A DNA stretch of 64,000 bases from Rhinolophus ferrumequinum (Eukaryota > Chordata > Mammalia > Chiroptera > Rhinolophidae). The notes beneath the pieces are model-generated. The model searched no databases. It had not been told where the DNA came from and saw nothing but the letters and a program-made list of their open reading frames with translations. Position numbers and translations under genes: made by a program. Each line of letters opens with the position of its first letter. Position 1 is the stretch's first letter. This document shows positions 15,575-25,739 of this stretch, piece after piece. The stretch covers positions 107,694,205 to 107,758,204 of the forward strand of contig NC_046284.1 in assembly GCF_004115265.2 (NCBI RefSeq). The letters are read 5' to 3'.

Positions 15575-15800
15575 CTCCATCCCCACTGAGCACCAACTGC
15601 TCCTTTCCCTCTCCCCCAGCCCCTGGCAACCAGCTTTCTAGTTTCTGCTTCTCTGAGTCAGACTGAATGAGATACTTCCTATGAGTGGGGTCATACAGTA
15701 TTGGTCATTTTGTGACTGGCTTCTTTCACTTAGCATGATGTCCTCAAGATTCATCCATGTTGTAGCATGCAACAGGAAGGTCATAGCTTTGCGAAAATGG
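15575..15800 (-). repeat. Old L1 fragment, antisense
   Basis: It carries the antisense L1 3' sequence 'cttagcatgatgtcctcaag' followed by 'attcatccatgttgtagcat'. This recurs at 53.6-53.7 kb. Confidence 0.75.
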
Positions 15801-15883
15801 TTTCACTATACACCACATAAAGTAAAGCGACCTATGAAGTATAAAAACGTTCATAAGTGTGTACTTTGTATCGTTTTATTTAG

Positions 15884-16494
15884 TTGAAAAGATTGGTGCA
15901 CAATATATGAGATGCAATTTTTACAAGTTTCTTTGGGAAAAAAATGTTAAAACTACCTAAACATGATGCTTGTCACCCCTGTATAGACTACAGGGGAGAC
16001 CCCCAAATGGGCGGAAGGATTAGGGCACAGTTGTTAATCCCCAGCCCTTTCAAAAGCTCCCTTGCACTTAGGGCCCCCTGCAGAGCGCAGGTCTCCTTTC
16101 CCAGGCTGCAATCACTGGCCTTAGAAAGGCACTTTGGGAAGTCTTAGTCTGTCTCTCTTTAAAAGCGTTTACATTTTTTAGCACTCTAGCTTCTTTGCAG
16201 GAAAGTAAATAGCTAAGCATTTGGAAATGAGTTGAATTTGTTTGCCTTTCAGGTGTTTGGGACCTTGTTATATTCTGAAGTGGAATTCACCCCACCCCCC
16301 TCTTTCTTTCTTTTCCCTCCCCTGGCTTAGTGATCATCAACTGTCCAGCAGTCCCTGCTCCCTCAGCTCTTTCCTCCTTCTGTCCTGTTTCAGTGGGACT
16401 CAACAGATCCCTGAGCTTTTCTGTTTTCTCTCTCCCTTTCTTTTTGTGGAGTTGTAATTTACATAAGAAGCTACTATTGTGAAGCGTACAATTC
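15884..16494 (+). repeat. Dispersed duplication, copy 1
   Basis: This segment is nearly identical to 22738-23343. Shared landmarks include 'gattggtgcaca', 'aaatgggcggaaggatta', 'ccctttcaaaagctccc' and 'ggcactt(t/c)gggaagtct'. Its last 60 bases run into antisense L1 that continues here to about 17.0 kb but not at the other copy. This copy is therefore more likely to be the original genomic locus. Confidence 0.9.
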
Positions 16495-16990
16495 AGTGGC
16501 ATTTCCTATTTTACAGTGTTGTGGTGCCACCACCTGTATCTATTTCTGAAGCATTTTATCACCCAAAAGAAATCTCTGTAGTCACTGAGCACTCGGTTCC
16601 CATTCTCCCCTTCCCCAGCCCCGGAAACCACCAGTTTGCTTTCTGTCTACATGGACTTGCCCCTCTAGATATTCCCTACTAATGGAACCATATAGTATGT
16701 GGTCTTTTGTGTCTGGCCTCTCTCCCTTGGCATAATGTGTTTGAGGTTCATCCACGCTGTAACACGCGTCAGGGTTTCTTCATTTTTTAAATGACTGAAG
16801 AAGATCCCATGGTTTGCATGCACCGCATTTTCTTTATGCATTCTCCACTGATGTGCATTCAGGTTGCTTCCACCTTTTCGCTCCTGTGAATAATGTCGCT
16901 ATGAACGTTTGTGTACAGCTATTTGTTTGTGTGCCTCTTGTGTTTTACTTAGTCACAACTTTGAAGGGCAGCCTGTCTGCACAAAATTTG
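16440..16990 (-). repeat. Old L1 fragment, antisense
   Basis: Reading in reverse gives the 3' end of an ancient L1. Typical antisense landmarks are 'gtacaattcagtggcat', then 'ttccccagccccggaaacca', 'ggcataatgtgtttgagg' and 'ttcatccacgctgtaacac'. Confidence 0.75.
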
Positions 16991-18959
16991 TTTTTCTAAG
17001 TATACATGTATGTTTCTGGGCCATTTGCCCTAACAAGGAAAGGAAATTTGGTCTGGCAGTTGCAGAGTTGTGTGAAGAGACAGGTAACTGGTGATTCTCA
17101 CTCTCTGAACCGAGCTGTACTAATAATGGGTTGTCGATCCTGTAAAAGAAAGATTTTCGGTTGACTTCTAAGGATATGTCTAGTATGCCATTTGGGTGAT
17201 GCTGAGCCCATTTGAACTTCCTCTAACACATCCTGGACATCTTTGGAAATGGGGCCTGCACTATCGAGAGCTGAACATATGCAATAATTGCACGGATGAG
17301 TTCATGCTCCGCCTTGGGAATCCACCAAAGGCCTGAACCCACAATCTCAGCAGATTGGATGTACTTCCTCACTTTTGCACTCTATCTGTTTCTTTTAAGC
17401 ACTACTCGGAGACAGACATCAGTTGAACTTGCACTTGAGCAATGTGGCACTCCCTGCCCAGGCATGCAAATAAGTTCAGTGTTGTTTGAGAGGGCCATTT
17501 TGTGGTTTTTGTATATATCCTTCTAATGATCCCCACCAAGGTTGGTAATATGATGCAACTGGCACACTAATGAAGAGGAATGAATATAACCCTTAAATAA
17601 AATGCCAGAGTATATGTTTATTCAGACAACTCTGTAGGTTGTTTAGGGAGGATTTCCCAAGTTCCTGGTACTGTGTTAGGCCCAGGTGGGATGGGGAGAA
17701 TACAGAGACCAAAGAAAAGTACGGTGCCTCTTTCGAATCTAGATCTTATTCAAAAGTTATGTAATTTTACACTTCAGCAATTGAAGCTAGATTGCCACTA
17801 TAACAAAGTCTCCATGGAATAATGAATGTTACACATATAAAGATCACTACACAATAGAGAGAATGGGAACCAACACAAGGCTCACGATTGTAGTGCCTTA
17901 TCCCCATGCCACAAGTCAGAGGTCAGAACACAGACCAAGGAGATGGTGGAAAGATGATTCCAGAGAGAAAAGTGTTGCCCTGCCCGTGAAGTCCAGGTAT
18001 GTGTATCTGCATAGAGAATTCGTACTTACTTATAAATGGTAGGTTTTAAAGTCCTTTATTCCATTCTAGATTTCTGTTTTGAGAACATTGGAAGGAAACA
18101 CCCAACTTTCCTAAGAGACTTCTGTTTATTTCTTAAAAGTAACAGAAACATGTTAGATTCCTTGTTGTGTCACGCTATGCTTCTCCAGCTTTTTAGGACT
18201 ATTTGAGAATACAGTAAGCTAATCATTGAAAAGACCTCTTGGAAAAAATAAAAATCACAGTACTGACATTCAGGGCGATTGTCTCATTTTAAGATCTAAA
18301 GATTTTTTATGTTTTTTTGTTGGGTGTGGGTAGTGAGAGGAATGGTATATAATGTGCTTTTCGAACCCCAAGAAAGAGCTTCTAGGCCACAGAACTGGTA
18401 TAAATTCATTTAGATGAAATACTCCTAAAAGTGATATGTGGTAGGAAAGTAAACTAACCAGCCACAGCCAAGGTACAGCTGTCTTCATCAAAGGGCCTCA
18501 GTAGAGGCATCTGTCTGGTGGTCAGAAACCCTGTGTCTTGGTTATCTCATGCCAGTTCTTCAGAATACTGCCAGGTGTGGGTGCTGGTAATATGTGTATT
18601 GGTAGGGATGCAGAGATGAAAAAGACACACTGTCTCCAGGGTCCCATTGGCATTCTCCCATCTTCCAGGTGATACCCGTATTGTCTTTGGTGTGTGTTGT
18701 GCGCTGCCTCCTGAAAGCACCATGACCGCCTGGTCTATTAGTGAGAGCTGAGTTTATTCTTACTGCTAAGGGAGAGGACAACCTGGACAGAGGCTTAGTA
18801 GTGTTTCAGGTAGTTAAGTATCTTTTTTTCCCCCTAAAAGCTAATAATGTCATCCTTTGTCTTCAGGACTTCAGTATTTAACTGCAGGGGAAATATCCTT
18901 AGCTGTTTTAATTGCGCTTCGAAAAACACCTAGGCTATAGAGTACGGGATTTCCCCCCT
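16991..18959. other. Non-genic stretch
   Basis: No gene is recognised. The composition is that of ordinary intergenic DNA, with only short open frames. Confidence 0.45.
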
Positions 18960-19130
18960 CTGTTCTCATTATGTGACAGGCAGTGTTCTGTTTCACATGT
19001 TTTAACTCACTCAGTACTCCCCAGGACCATGTAAGGGAGGTGTAATTATGCATGAGGAAACAAGGCATTGGGAGCTTAAGTGATTTGCTCAAGGTCATCT
19101 AGCTATGAGGCATTGTTGTGGCGTGGGCTG
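18960..19130 (+). repeat. MIR SINE
   Basis: MIR core: 'gacaggcagtgttctg', 'catgaggaaacaaggcattg', 'agtgatttgctcaaggtc', then 'atctagctatgagg'. Confidence 0.75.
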
Positions 19131-20057
19131 TGAAAGATTCACAAGTCAGGTAGAAATAGAGAAGGAAGATTTCTTAAAGTAAGAGGAGGGTCGGCTGGGC
19201 AGAGTCTGCTGGAAACTCCTGCAAAGTACTGCATCCATTCTTTGTCTTTTCTAATCAGGATGTAAGTTTCTGTGGCCTGTAGTTGGAGGTGGGGGAAGGT
19301 GCGGTTATACTGGTTATCTTAACCTTTGCATGTTTTCCGTAGATTTAAGTTGGAGCCAGGAGAGTGGATGTCATACAGATGGAAAACCTCTCCCAACTCA
19401 CAGGGCTAGCACTGGGCTGAAATAAATAGAAACACTGAAACTGGTCTGCACAGTAAATGTACAGCAAGCAGAGCCAAAGAAAGTTTTCAAAAAGTCCCAA
19501 GCTAAATTACACTTATTAATTTGAATTATACCAGAGATCCAAATCTCAAAAATAGAAGATTTAGCGCCACCATTAAAATCCCCTGTCCTAACAGTATCAG
19601 ATCCCACTGGGGTCAGAGACCCTTTAGCGCACTGCCCTCTCCAGTGCCTCTGGGAGGGCAAGACATACACCTGTCCCCAGTGGGCCCACCATACGGTTGG
19701 AGAGACCCCAAGATATATGGTTGAAATGACAGATTACACTTTGTCACTTCACTATATGTTGCTGTTTGAGGGGAGCTAATCACTGACATCTCTGCCATAG
19801 TTTGGAACATTTGGAAGAGAGATCATCGGGAGTCAGACAGCTGGACATCAACATAATTGCTTTACATGTGATGCACGTACCTTTGAGGACGTAAGTTAGA
19901 TCTGGACCAAGTAGGTTTCCTAACACTGCACCCGCATATTAGAGAGATTCCTCCACTCACTCACAGGCAGGGCTGGAGAACCGCAGACCCCTCCCCAAGC
20001 ACGGGGCTGGCCCTCTCACTGCGGAGAATAGAGTGGGAAGAACAAGTCCAATCTTAC
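19131..20057. other. Non-genic stretch
   Basis: No gene or nameable repeat is seen. Confidence 0.4.
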
Positions 20058-20519
20058 TCTAATGAAGAGGTTCTTAACCCCTGGGCAGTAGACCTCTTTG
20101 GCATTTGGTGAAGCATACGGATCCTTTCTCAGAATAATCTTTTCATGTGCATAAAATAAAATATATGCCATTACAAAGGAAGCCAATCACTAAAATACAA
20201 CCCTGAAAGTATAAATTTATGGTAAATAATATGTTTTTTAAATGCACTAAACGATCAGGTTTAGTGGCGTGACTAATAACTACTGTACTTTCAAAGCAGT
20301 GATGACACATGACGTTTTGAGATATCTACAACCAGTGAAATGTCACATGCAAACATCTGTGATTTCTAGTCGATAAATTTAAATACTAGTGTGGTTTTTT
20401 ACCTATATTCATATGCAGAGGAAATGTGCCATTTCAGTTAGAAGTCAGATAAAATAAAGATAGAAGTTTATTAGTTTTTCTCATTAAGTTCATGGATATC
20501 CTAAAAGTGTCCACGGAGG

Positions 20520-20760
20520 ATGTCGGCTCGAACCGGCGCCCTGTGAGCATCCCTGTGAGGATAGTGGGCCTGGGCCGCGCATGCCCCCAGCAGTCGCGCG
20601 CTCACTGGCCTGACGACCGTTACGTGCCTGTGTGTGCACGAGGCCGCGTGCTGCGTCGGATACCTCACGTGCGCCTCTGCTTCTGTCCCGCGACTTCCGG
20701 TCACTCCTCGCGCCATCTTGCGCGAGGAGGTGACGCACCTGGGTGAGAGTCCCAGCGAGG
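20520..20760 (+). promoter_or_regulatory. CpG-island promoter candidate with ETS and YY1 motifs
   Basis: This is a dense CpG segment in AT-rich surroundings. It contains 'gacttccggtcac', an ETS/GABP core, at about 20690-20703, and 'gcgccatcttgcgcg', a YY1-type GCCATCTT core, at about 20710-20724. There is no TATA box. A donor-like 'gggtgagag' follows at about 20740-20748. ETS plus YY1 in a TATA-less CpG island is a common housekeeping or germline promoter design. It could drive the SSU72-like ORF 1.2 kb downstream. Confidence 0.6.
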
Positions 20761-21970
20761 TCGGTGCTGGACAGAGATCGGTGCGCAGCAGTGTGTCTCT
20801 CGGTGTGGCACAGTGTGACTGTCAGTGTGGGACACTGAGTCCCGGTGCGGGACAGTGCGAGGCCCTGTCCAGGACAGAGTGAGATCGGCACGGGACAGAG
20901 CGAGGCCCAGTTCGGGACAGTTCGAGGCCCTGTCCAGGACAGAGTGAGATCAGCACGGGACAGTGCAAATCCCGGTACGGGACAGTGCGAGGCCCTGTCC
21001 AGGACAGAGTGAGATCGGTACCGGACTGTCCAATTCCCGGTGCGGGACAGTGCGAGGCCCTGTCCAGGACAGAGTGAGATCGGCACGGGACAGTGCAAAT
21101 CCCGGTATGGGACAGTGCGAGGCCCTGTCCAGGACAGAGTGAGATCGGTACCGGACTGTCCAATTCCCGGTGCGGGACAGTGCGAGGCCCTGTCCAGGAC
21201 AGAGTGAGATCGGTACCGGACTGTCCAATTCCCGGTGCGGGACAGTGCGAGGCCCTGTCCAGGACAGAGTGAGATCGGCACGCGACAGAGCGAGGCCCGG
21301 TTCGGGACAGTGCGAGGCCCTGTCCAGGACAGAGTGAGATCGGCACGCGACAGAGCGAGGCCCGGTTCGGGACAGTTCGAGGCCCTGTCCAGGACGCAGC
21401 GAAATCGGTACCGGGCAGTCCCGGGGCGGGACAGTGCAAATCCCGGTGCGGGATAGTGCGAGGCCCTGTCTAGGACAGAGCGAGATCGGTACCAGACAGT
21501 CCAATTCCCGGTGCGGGACAGTGCGAGGCCCTGTCCAGGACAGAGCGAGATCGGTACCAGACAGTCCAATTCCCGGTGCGGGACAGTGCGAGGCCCTGTC
21601 CAGGACAGAGTGAGATCGGTACCGGACTGTCCAATTCCCAGTGCGGGACAGTGCGAGGCCCTGTCCAGGACAGAGTGAGATCGGTACCGGACTGTCCAAT
21701 TCCCAGTGCGGGACAGTGCGAGGCCCTGTCCAGGACAGAGCGAGATCGGTACCGGGCAGTCTTGGTGCGGGACAGTGCAAATCCCAGTACGGGACAGTTC
21801 GAGGCCCTGTCCAGGACGCAGCGAAATCGGTACCAGGCAGTCCCGGGGCGGGACAGTGCAAATCCCGGTGCGGGATAGTGCGAGGCCCTGTCCAGGACAG
21901 AGCGAGATCGGTGCGTCAGTGCGACGCCCGGTGCAAGACAGAGCGAGATCGCTGCAGGCCAGAGAGAGAT
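20755..21970 (+). repeat. 65-bp minisatellite, about 16 units
   Basis: The motif 'gcgaggccctgtccaggaca' recurs about 16 times, with full units 65 bp apart (for example 21576, 21641 and 21706). Variant units are shorter or longer. Each unit is GC- and CpG-rich. Left-edge units (20755-20840) are degenerate. Because 65 is not a multiple of 3, a long ORF must pass through all three frames of the unit. The minus strand lacks stops in all of them, giving open stretches of 205-359 codons. I read these as a property of the repeat, not as genes. Confidence 0.93.
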
Positions 21971-22005
21971 TGGTGAGGGAAAGTGTTTACTTGGCAGCCA
22001 CCACC

Positions 22006-22590
22006 ATGGCGTCCTCGCAGCTGCGGGTGGCCGTTGTGTGCATGAGCAACCAGAACCGGAGCATGGAGGCTCACCACATTCTCAACAGACGGGGATTCAA
22101 CGTCCGGTCCTTCGGGACAGGGACTCACGTGAAGCTTCCCGGACGAACACCGGACAAGCCAAACATTTATGATTTCAGAACCACCTATGAGCAGATGTAC
22201 AATGATCTGGTTAAGAGAGACGAAGACTTCTACAGGCAGAATGGCATTTTGCATATGTTGGACAGAAACAAGCGAATCAAGCCTATGCCGGAAAGGTTCC
22301 AGAACTGTCAAGACCAGTTCGACCTCATCCTCACCTGTGAAGAGAACGTGTATGACCAGGTAGTGGAAGATCTGTATTCCAGGGAGCAGGAGACCTGCCA
22401 GCCAGTGCACGTGGTTAACGTCGACATCGAGGACAACGAGGAGGACGCCACCCTGGGAGCGTTCCTCATCTGTAAGCTCTGCCAGTACATTCAGCTTTCG
22501 GATGACATGGAGAATGAGATCGATGAGCTGCTGCTGAAGTTGGAGGAGAAGAGCAACAGGACCTTCCTGCACACTGTCTGCTTCTACTGA
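22006..22590 (+). CDS. SSU72-like RNA polymerase II CTD phosphatase (retrogene)
   Basis: An intact, intronless 194-residue frame matches SSU72 over its whole length, which is also the usual family length. SSU72 is a nuclear phosphatase that removes phosphate from Ser5 and Ser7 of the Pol II CTD and works with symplekin in 3'-end processing. The start MASSQLRVAVVC is in a strong context, 'gccaccaccatggc'. The CX5R active site is complete (Cys12 to Arg18, CMSNQNR, with Met where SSU72 has Ser at 13). The aspartates of VVNVDIEDNEE (140 and 143) are present. LDRNKRIKP and the C-terminal RTFLHTVCFY are kept. The upstream frame stays open into the minisatellite without an ATG, so I use the ATG at 22006. 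Many substitutions relative to SSU72, with no break, suggest selection. It resembles the SSU72L retrogenes of other mammals. Confidence 0.9.
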   Translation: MASSQLRVAVVCMSNQNRSMEAHHILNRRGFNVRSFGTGTHVKLPGRTPDKPNIYDFRTTYEQMYNDLVKRDEDFYRQNGILHMLDRNKRIKPMPERFQNCQDQFDLILTCEENVYDQVVEDLYSREQETCQPVHVVNVDIEDNEEDATLGAFLICKLCQYIQLSDDMENEIDELLLKLEEKSNRTFLHTVCFY

Positions 22591-22737
22591 TGCGGCCTGG
22601 GGCCTGGTGGGGCCCCTCCTGAAGCCGTCATTTTGAGCTTCCTTTGGTTAATAATTTTTCCTTCCAGATATTTGTTTTTAGGTTTAAGGCTTCTAATGGT
22701 GAAATGAACTTTGGGGTGTGTGTGTGTGTGTGTTTTA

Positions 22738-23343
22738 AGTTGAAATGATTGGTGCACAGTGTGTGAGATGCAATTTTTACAAGTTTGTTTGGGGGAAAAA
22801 AAGTTAAAACTAGCTAAACATGATGCTTGTCAGCCCTATATAGAGGACAGGGGAGACCCCCAAATGGGCGGAAGGATTAAGGCACAGTTGCTAATCCCCA
22901 GCCCTTTCAAAAGCTCCCTTGCACTTAGGGCCCCCTGCGGAGCCCAGGTCTCCTTTCCCAGGCTGCAATCACTGGCCTTAGAAAGGCACTTCGGGAAGTC
23001 TCAGTCTGTCTCTCTTTAAAAGCGTTTACATTTTTTAGCACTCTAGCTTCTTTGCAGGAAAGTAAATAGCTAAGCATTTGGAAATGAGTTGAATTTGTTT
23101 GCCTTTCAGGTGTTTGGGACCTTGTTATATTCTGAAGTGGAATTCACCCCACCCCCCTCTTTCTTTCTTTTCCCTCCCCTGGCTTAGTGATCAACTGTCC
23201 AGCAGTCCCTGCTCCCTCAGCTCTTTTCTCCTTCTGTCCTGTTTCAGTGGGACTCAACAGATCCCTGAACTTTTCTGTTTTCTCTCTCCCTTTCTTTTTA
23301 TGGAGTTGTAATTTACATAAGAAGCTAATATTGTGAAGTGTAC
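22738..23343 (+). repeat. Dispersed duplication, copy 2, in the SSU72 cassette
   Basis: This is a near-identical match to 15884-16494. It begins 150 bp after the SSU72 stop codon, just past a (GT)n run, and fades near 23375, where copy 1 carries on into L1. Inside the retro-insertion it would be transcribed as 3'UTR. Confidence 0.9.
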
Positions 23344-23789
23344 AATTCAATTTATTATTTTATAGTGTTGTAGTACCAAAATAAACTCTACACATAAATG
23401 AGTAGATATACATAAATGCCAGGTTAAGAACAATGAAGTTTTTTTTATCCAACTTTTATTTAAGAGTGTGATATTATGAAGGGTTTTATTTTAAGCAAAA
23501 AATAAAAAAATCTTTATGGTATATTTCCCCCAATATATCTCTGTCTTTCATTGTGTATTCCCTTCCTTTCTCCCCTACCTGTCTAGAATGTAGAAATACT
23601 TGACTAAAGCTCTGTTAAAAAAAAAAAGTCCATGGACCTCAGGTTAGGAATACTTGGTCTAATGGAAGCCCCTTTCCTGCAAATAGAAGTAGGTAATAAG
23701 CATCATCTCCAACAGTATATATTATATGAGCGAGACGACAGGTGAGGATCAAGTTTGCTGAAATTGTACATAAGTGGCCAGAATATTGA

Positions 23790-24000
23790 ATGGTTATCAC
23801 AGCAGCTTGGAAAGGAGTTGCTTACAATGCATGCATTATTCATTCAGTTTTTCAAATGGCCCTATTCGTAGTTAGTGTTGTTAACTCAATTTTCAACACA
23901 GGTTTATGTAACTTGTCAAAGATCACACACTTCCATTTTATAGAGGGTCCACGATATGAATCTAGATAGTCTGGCTCTAGAACCCAAGGTCTTAACCAGT
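23790..24000 (-). repeat. MIR SINE fragment
   Basis: MIR-like segments: 'tttatgtaacttgtcaaaga', 'tcacacacttccat' and 'ctggctctagaacccaaggt'. Confidence 0.5.
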
Positions 24001-24083
24001 AAACTAAAACTGCTTAATACATTTAGAGGGCTAGCCTAGGAATAACTAGGGCTAGTTCTAACTGCTGTTTACAAGGTTATGTC

Positions 24084-24540
24084 CCGGCTGGCCTGGTGGC
24101 TCAGGCAGTTGGAGCTCCACGCTCCTAATGCCGAAGGCTGCGGGGTTTGATTCCCACATGGGCCAGTGGGCTCTCAACCACAAGGTTGCTGGTTCGACTC
24201 CTCGAGTCCCGCAAGGGCTGGTGGGCTCTGCCCCCTGCAACTAAGATTGAACACGGCACCTTGAGCTGAGCTGCTGCTGAGCTCCCGGATGGCTCAGTTG
24301 GTTGGAGCGCGCCCTCTCAATCACAAGGTTGTGGGTTCGACTCCTCAACTCCCGCAAGGGATGGTGGGCTGTGCCCCCTGCAACTAACAAGGGCAACTGG
24401 ACCTGGAGCTGAACTGTGCCCTCCACAACTAAGATTGAAAGGACATCAACTTGACTTGGAAAAAAATCCTGGAAGTACACACTGTTCCCCAATAAAGTCT
24501 TGTTCCCCTTCCCCAATAAAATCTTAAAGAAAAAAAAAAA
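24084..24540 (+). mobile_element. Dimeric VES SINE
   Basis: Two VES monomers lie head to tail. The first starts at about 24084 ('ggctggcctggtggctcagg') and lacks a full 3' tail. The second starts near 24282 ('gagctcccggatggctcagt') and ends with a 'gttccccaataaagtcttg' tail and poly(A). The junction lies in a 'gctgagctgctgctgagctc' run. Confidence 0.8.
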
Positions 24541-25710
24541 AGGATTATCAAAGAAAACAAATACCAAAAAACAAGTTATTTCCATAGGAAAATACATATT
24601 AAAAAATCCTTAGAAGGCAACCCTTCCATAAATTGGGACTTTCTCCATAGAGATCAGGGATTATTAAACACCCTGTAATTGCCAGTTACCCACTGTGTTA
24701 AAATAAGCAGAATTATCCAATGTGACCTCATTCTGGCTTGCTGTGCAGAGCAGAGTATGGAGGGAGTCTTCCACTTAACTCAGGTATTTGACAGGAGGGC
24801 ACGTGACTTCTAATGGGCTCCGTTGAGAACTGTGAAGGGTATAAGACTTTCCCTGCTTGAAAGCTAACAAGTTGGTTTGTCTCAGTTTCATGGATGCCAG
24901 CAGAAGATATAGGAATATTGGGTCAGAGACAAAGGACTGTATTACTCATAGCACAACAGGCAGCATGAGCTTCATGTTTGCATTGGTTCCCTCTACTCCT
25001 AAGTCCCATGGTGTCAACACAGAGGTGGGCCCAAGTGGATGCTGCATATGCAGTGAATGTGTGTCACAGGGGAGGAACCCACACTTAGGAAATACCAATA
25101 TTTTAAAGGGGGCTGCAAGTAAACCTGTCAAAATTCTACTCTAGAGGGAGACACTATCTTTATTATACCCATAAATAAATTTGTCTTTGGCTCCATAGGG
25201 AAACTCTATCTCCTAAGGCTGCTCACTATATGAACTTCCTGGGAAAGTTAGCCTAAAATAAAAGCTGTCAGTGTCTTTGCTCACAAGACATGCAGAAACA
25301 AGAGAAACCCACGGAGACGTGTCTCTGAACAACCTTCCAGTGCCCGCAGCTGGAATTCCCAGACAACTCCTTTAAATAGCTACAGTCCAACTCCAGACTG
25401 CCTGGCACCCAAGCAGTTCGTATTGATAAGATCCCCTCATTGATAAGGTCCTTTTCTCAGGCTCATTCTACAAAAGGAGAGCAATAAGGTGCAAGTTCCT
25501 CTACGGGAACATGGACCCACATATGTATCCAGGAGGGTGCAGTGGCACCGGCACTCTTCTCTAATGGATGACGAAAAGAAGGTGACCCATGCTTTCCCTT
25601 CTCTTGCTACCCTGGCCTTCTAAGTTTTCCTTTCCCCCAATAAAACTGATGACTGAATTCATTTGAGGCTCTGGTGCATGACAGATGAGACCCAAATGGT
25701 CTCAGTACAG
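24541..25710. other. Non-genic stretch, possibly an old LTR
   Basis: No gene is seen. The segment resembles an ancient ERVL-type LTR in texture, ending near an 'ccccaataaaactgatgac' signal at about 25640. I cannot name the family, and no coding remnant is recognisable. Confidence 0.3.
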
Positions 25711-25739
25711 TAGATAAAGAAAAATAACAAAACATCTAA

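Larger units (their letters stand above)
20518..23627 (+). mobile_element. 3.1-kb retro-insertion carrying an SSU72-like gene
   Basis: The insert sits between two copies of 'gtcca(c/t)gga' (20509-20517 and 23628-23636) and ends in an 11-base A run at 23617-23627. Both are marks of L1-driven reverse transcription of a polyadenylated RNA. From left to right it holds a CpG-rich segment, a 65-bp minisatellite, the intact SSU72-like ORF with an SSU72-type 3'UTR, and a sequence shared with 15.9-16.5 kb. An AATAAA occurs at 23501-23506, rather far from the A run. If this is one insertion, the template RNA began upstream of the CpG-rich block. Stepwise assembly is the alternative. Confidence 0.65.
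20066..23657 (+). mobile_element. Old hAT-type DNA transposon split by the SSU72 retro-insertion
   Basis: The left part (20066-20517) starts 'agaggttcttaacccctggg'. The right part (23628-23657) ends with the inverse, 'acctcaggttaggaatactt'. The 8-bp flanks 'tctaatga' (20058-20065) and 'tctaatgg' (23658-23665) match as a hAT-size target duplication. Without the insertion the element is about 0.48 kb and non-autonomous. Its interruption gives a clear before-and-after order for the SSU72 cassette. Confidence 0.75.

Noticed and set aside
20490-21569. A 359-codon minus-strand open frame with repeated LSRTG/CPGQ blocks
   Set aside because: It is wholly within the 65-bp minisatellite and its GC-rich flank. 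Two other minus frames are also open, so openness follows from the unit lacking stops, not from coding constraint.
20755-21970. CRISPR-like regular repeat spacing
   Set aside because: The whole unit repeats in tandem with no unique spacers, and the setting is a mammalian genome.
24100-24200. tRNA gene
   Set aside because: The A- and B-box-like sequence belongs to the VES SINE head, not to a folded tRNA with an intact acceptor stem.
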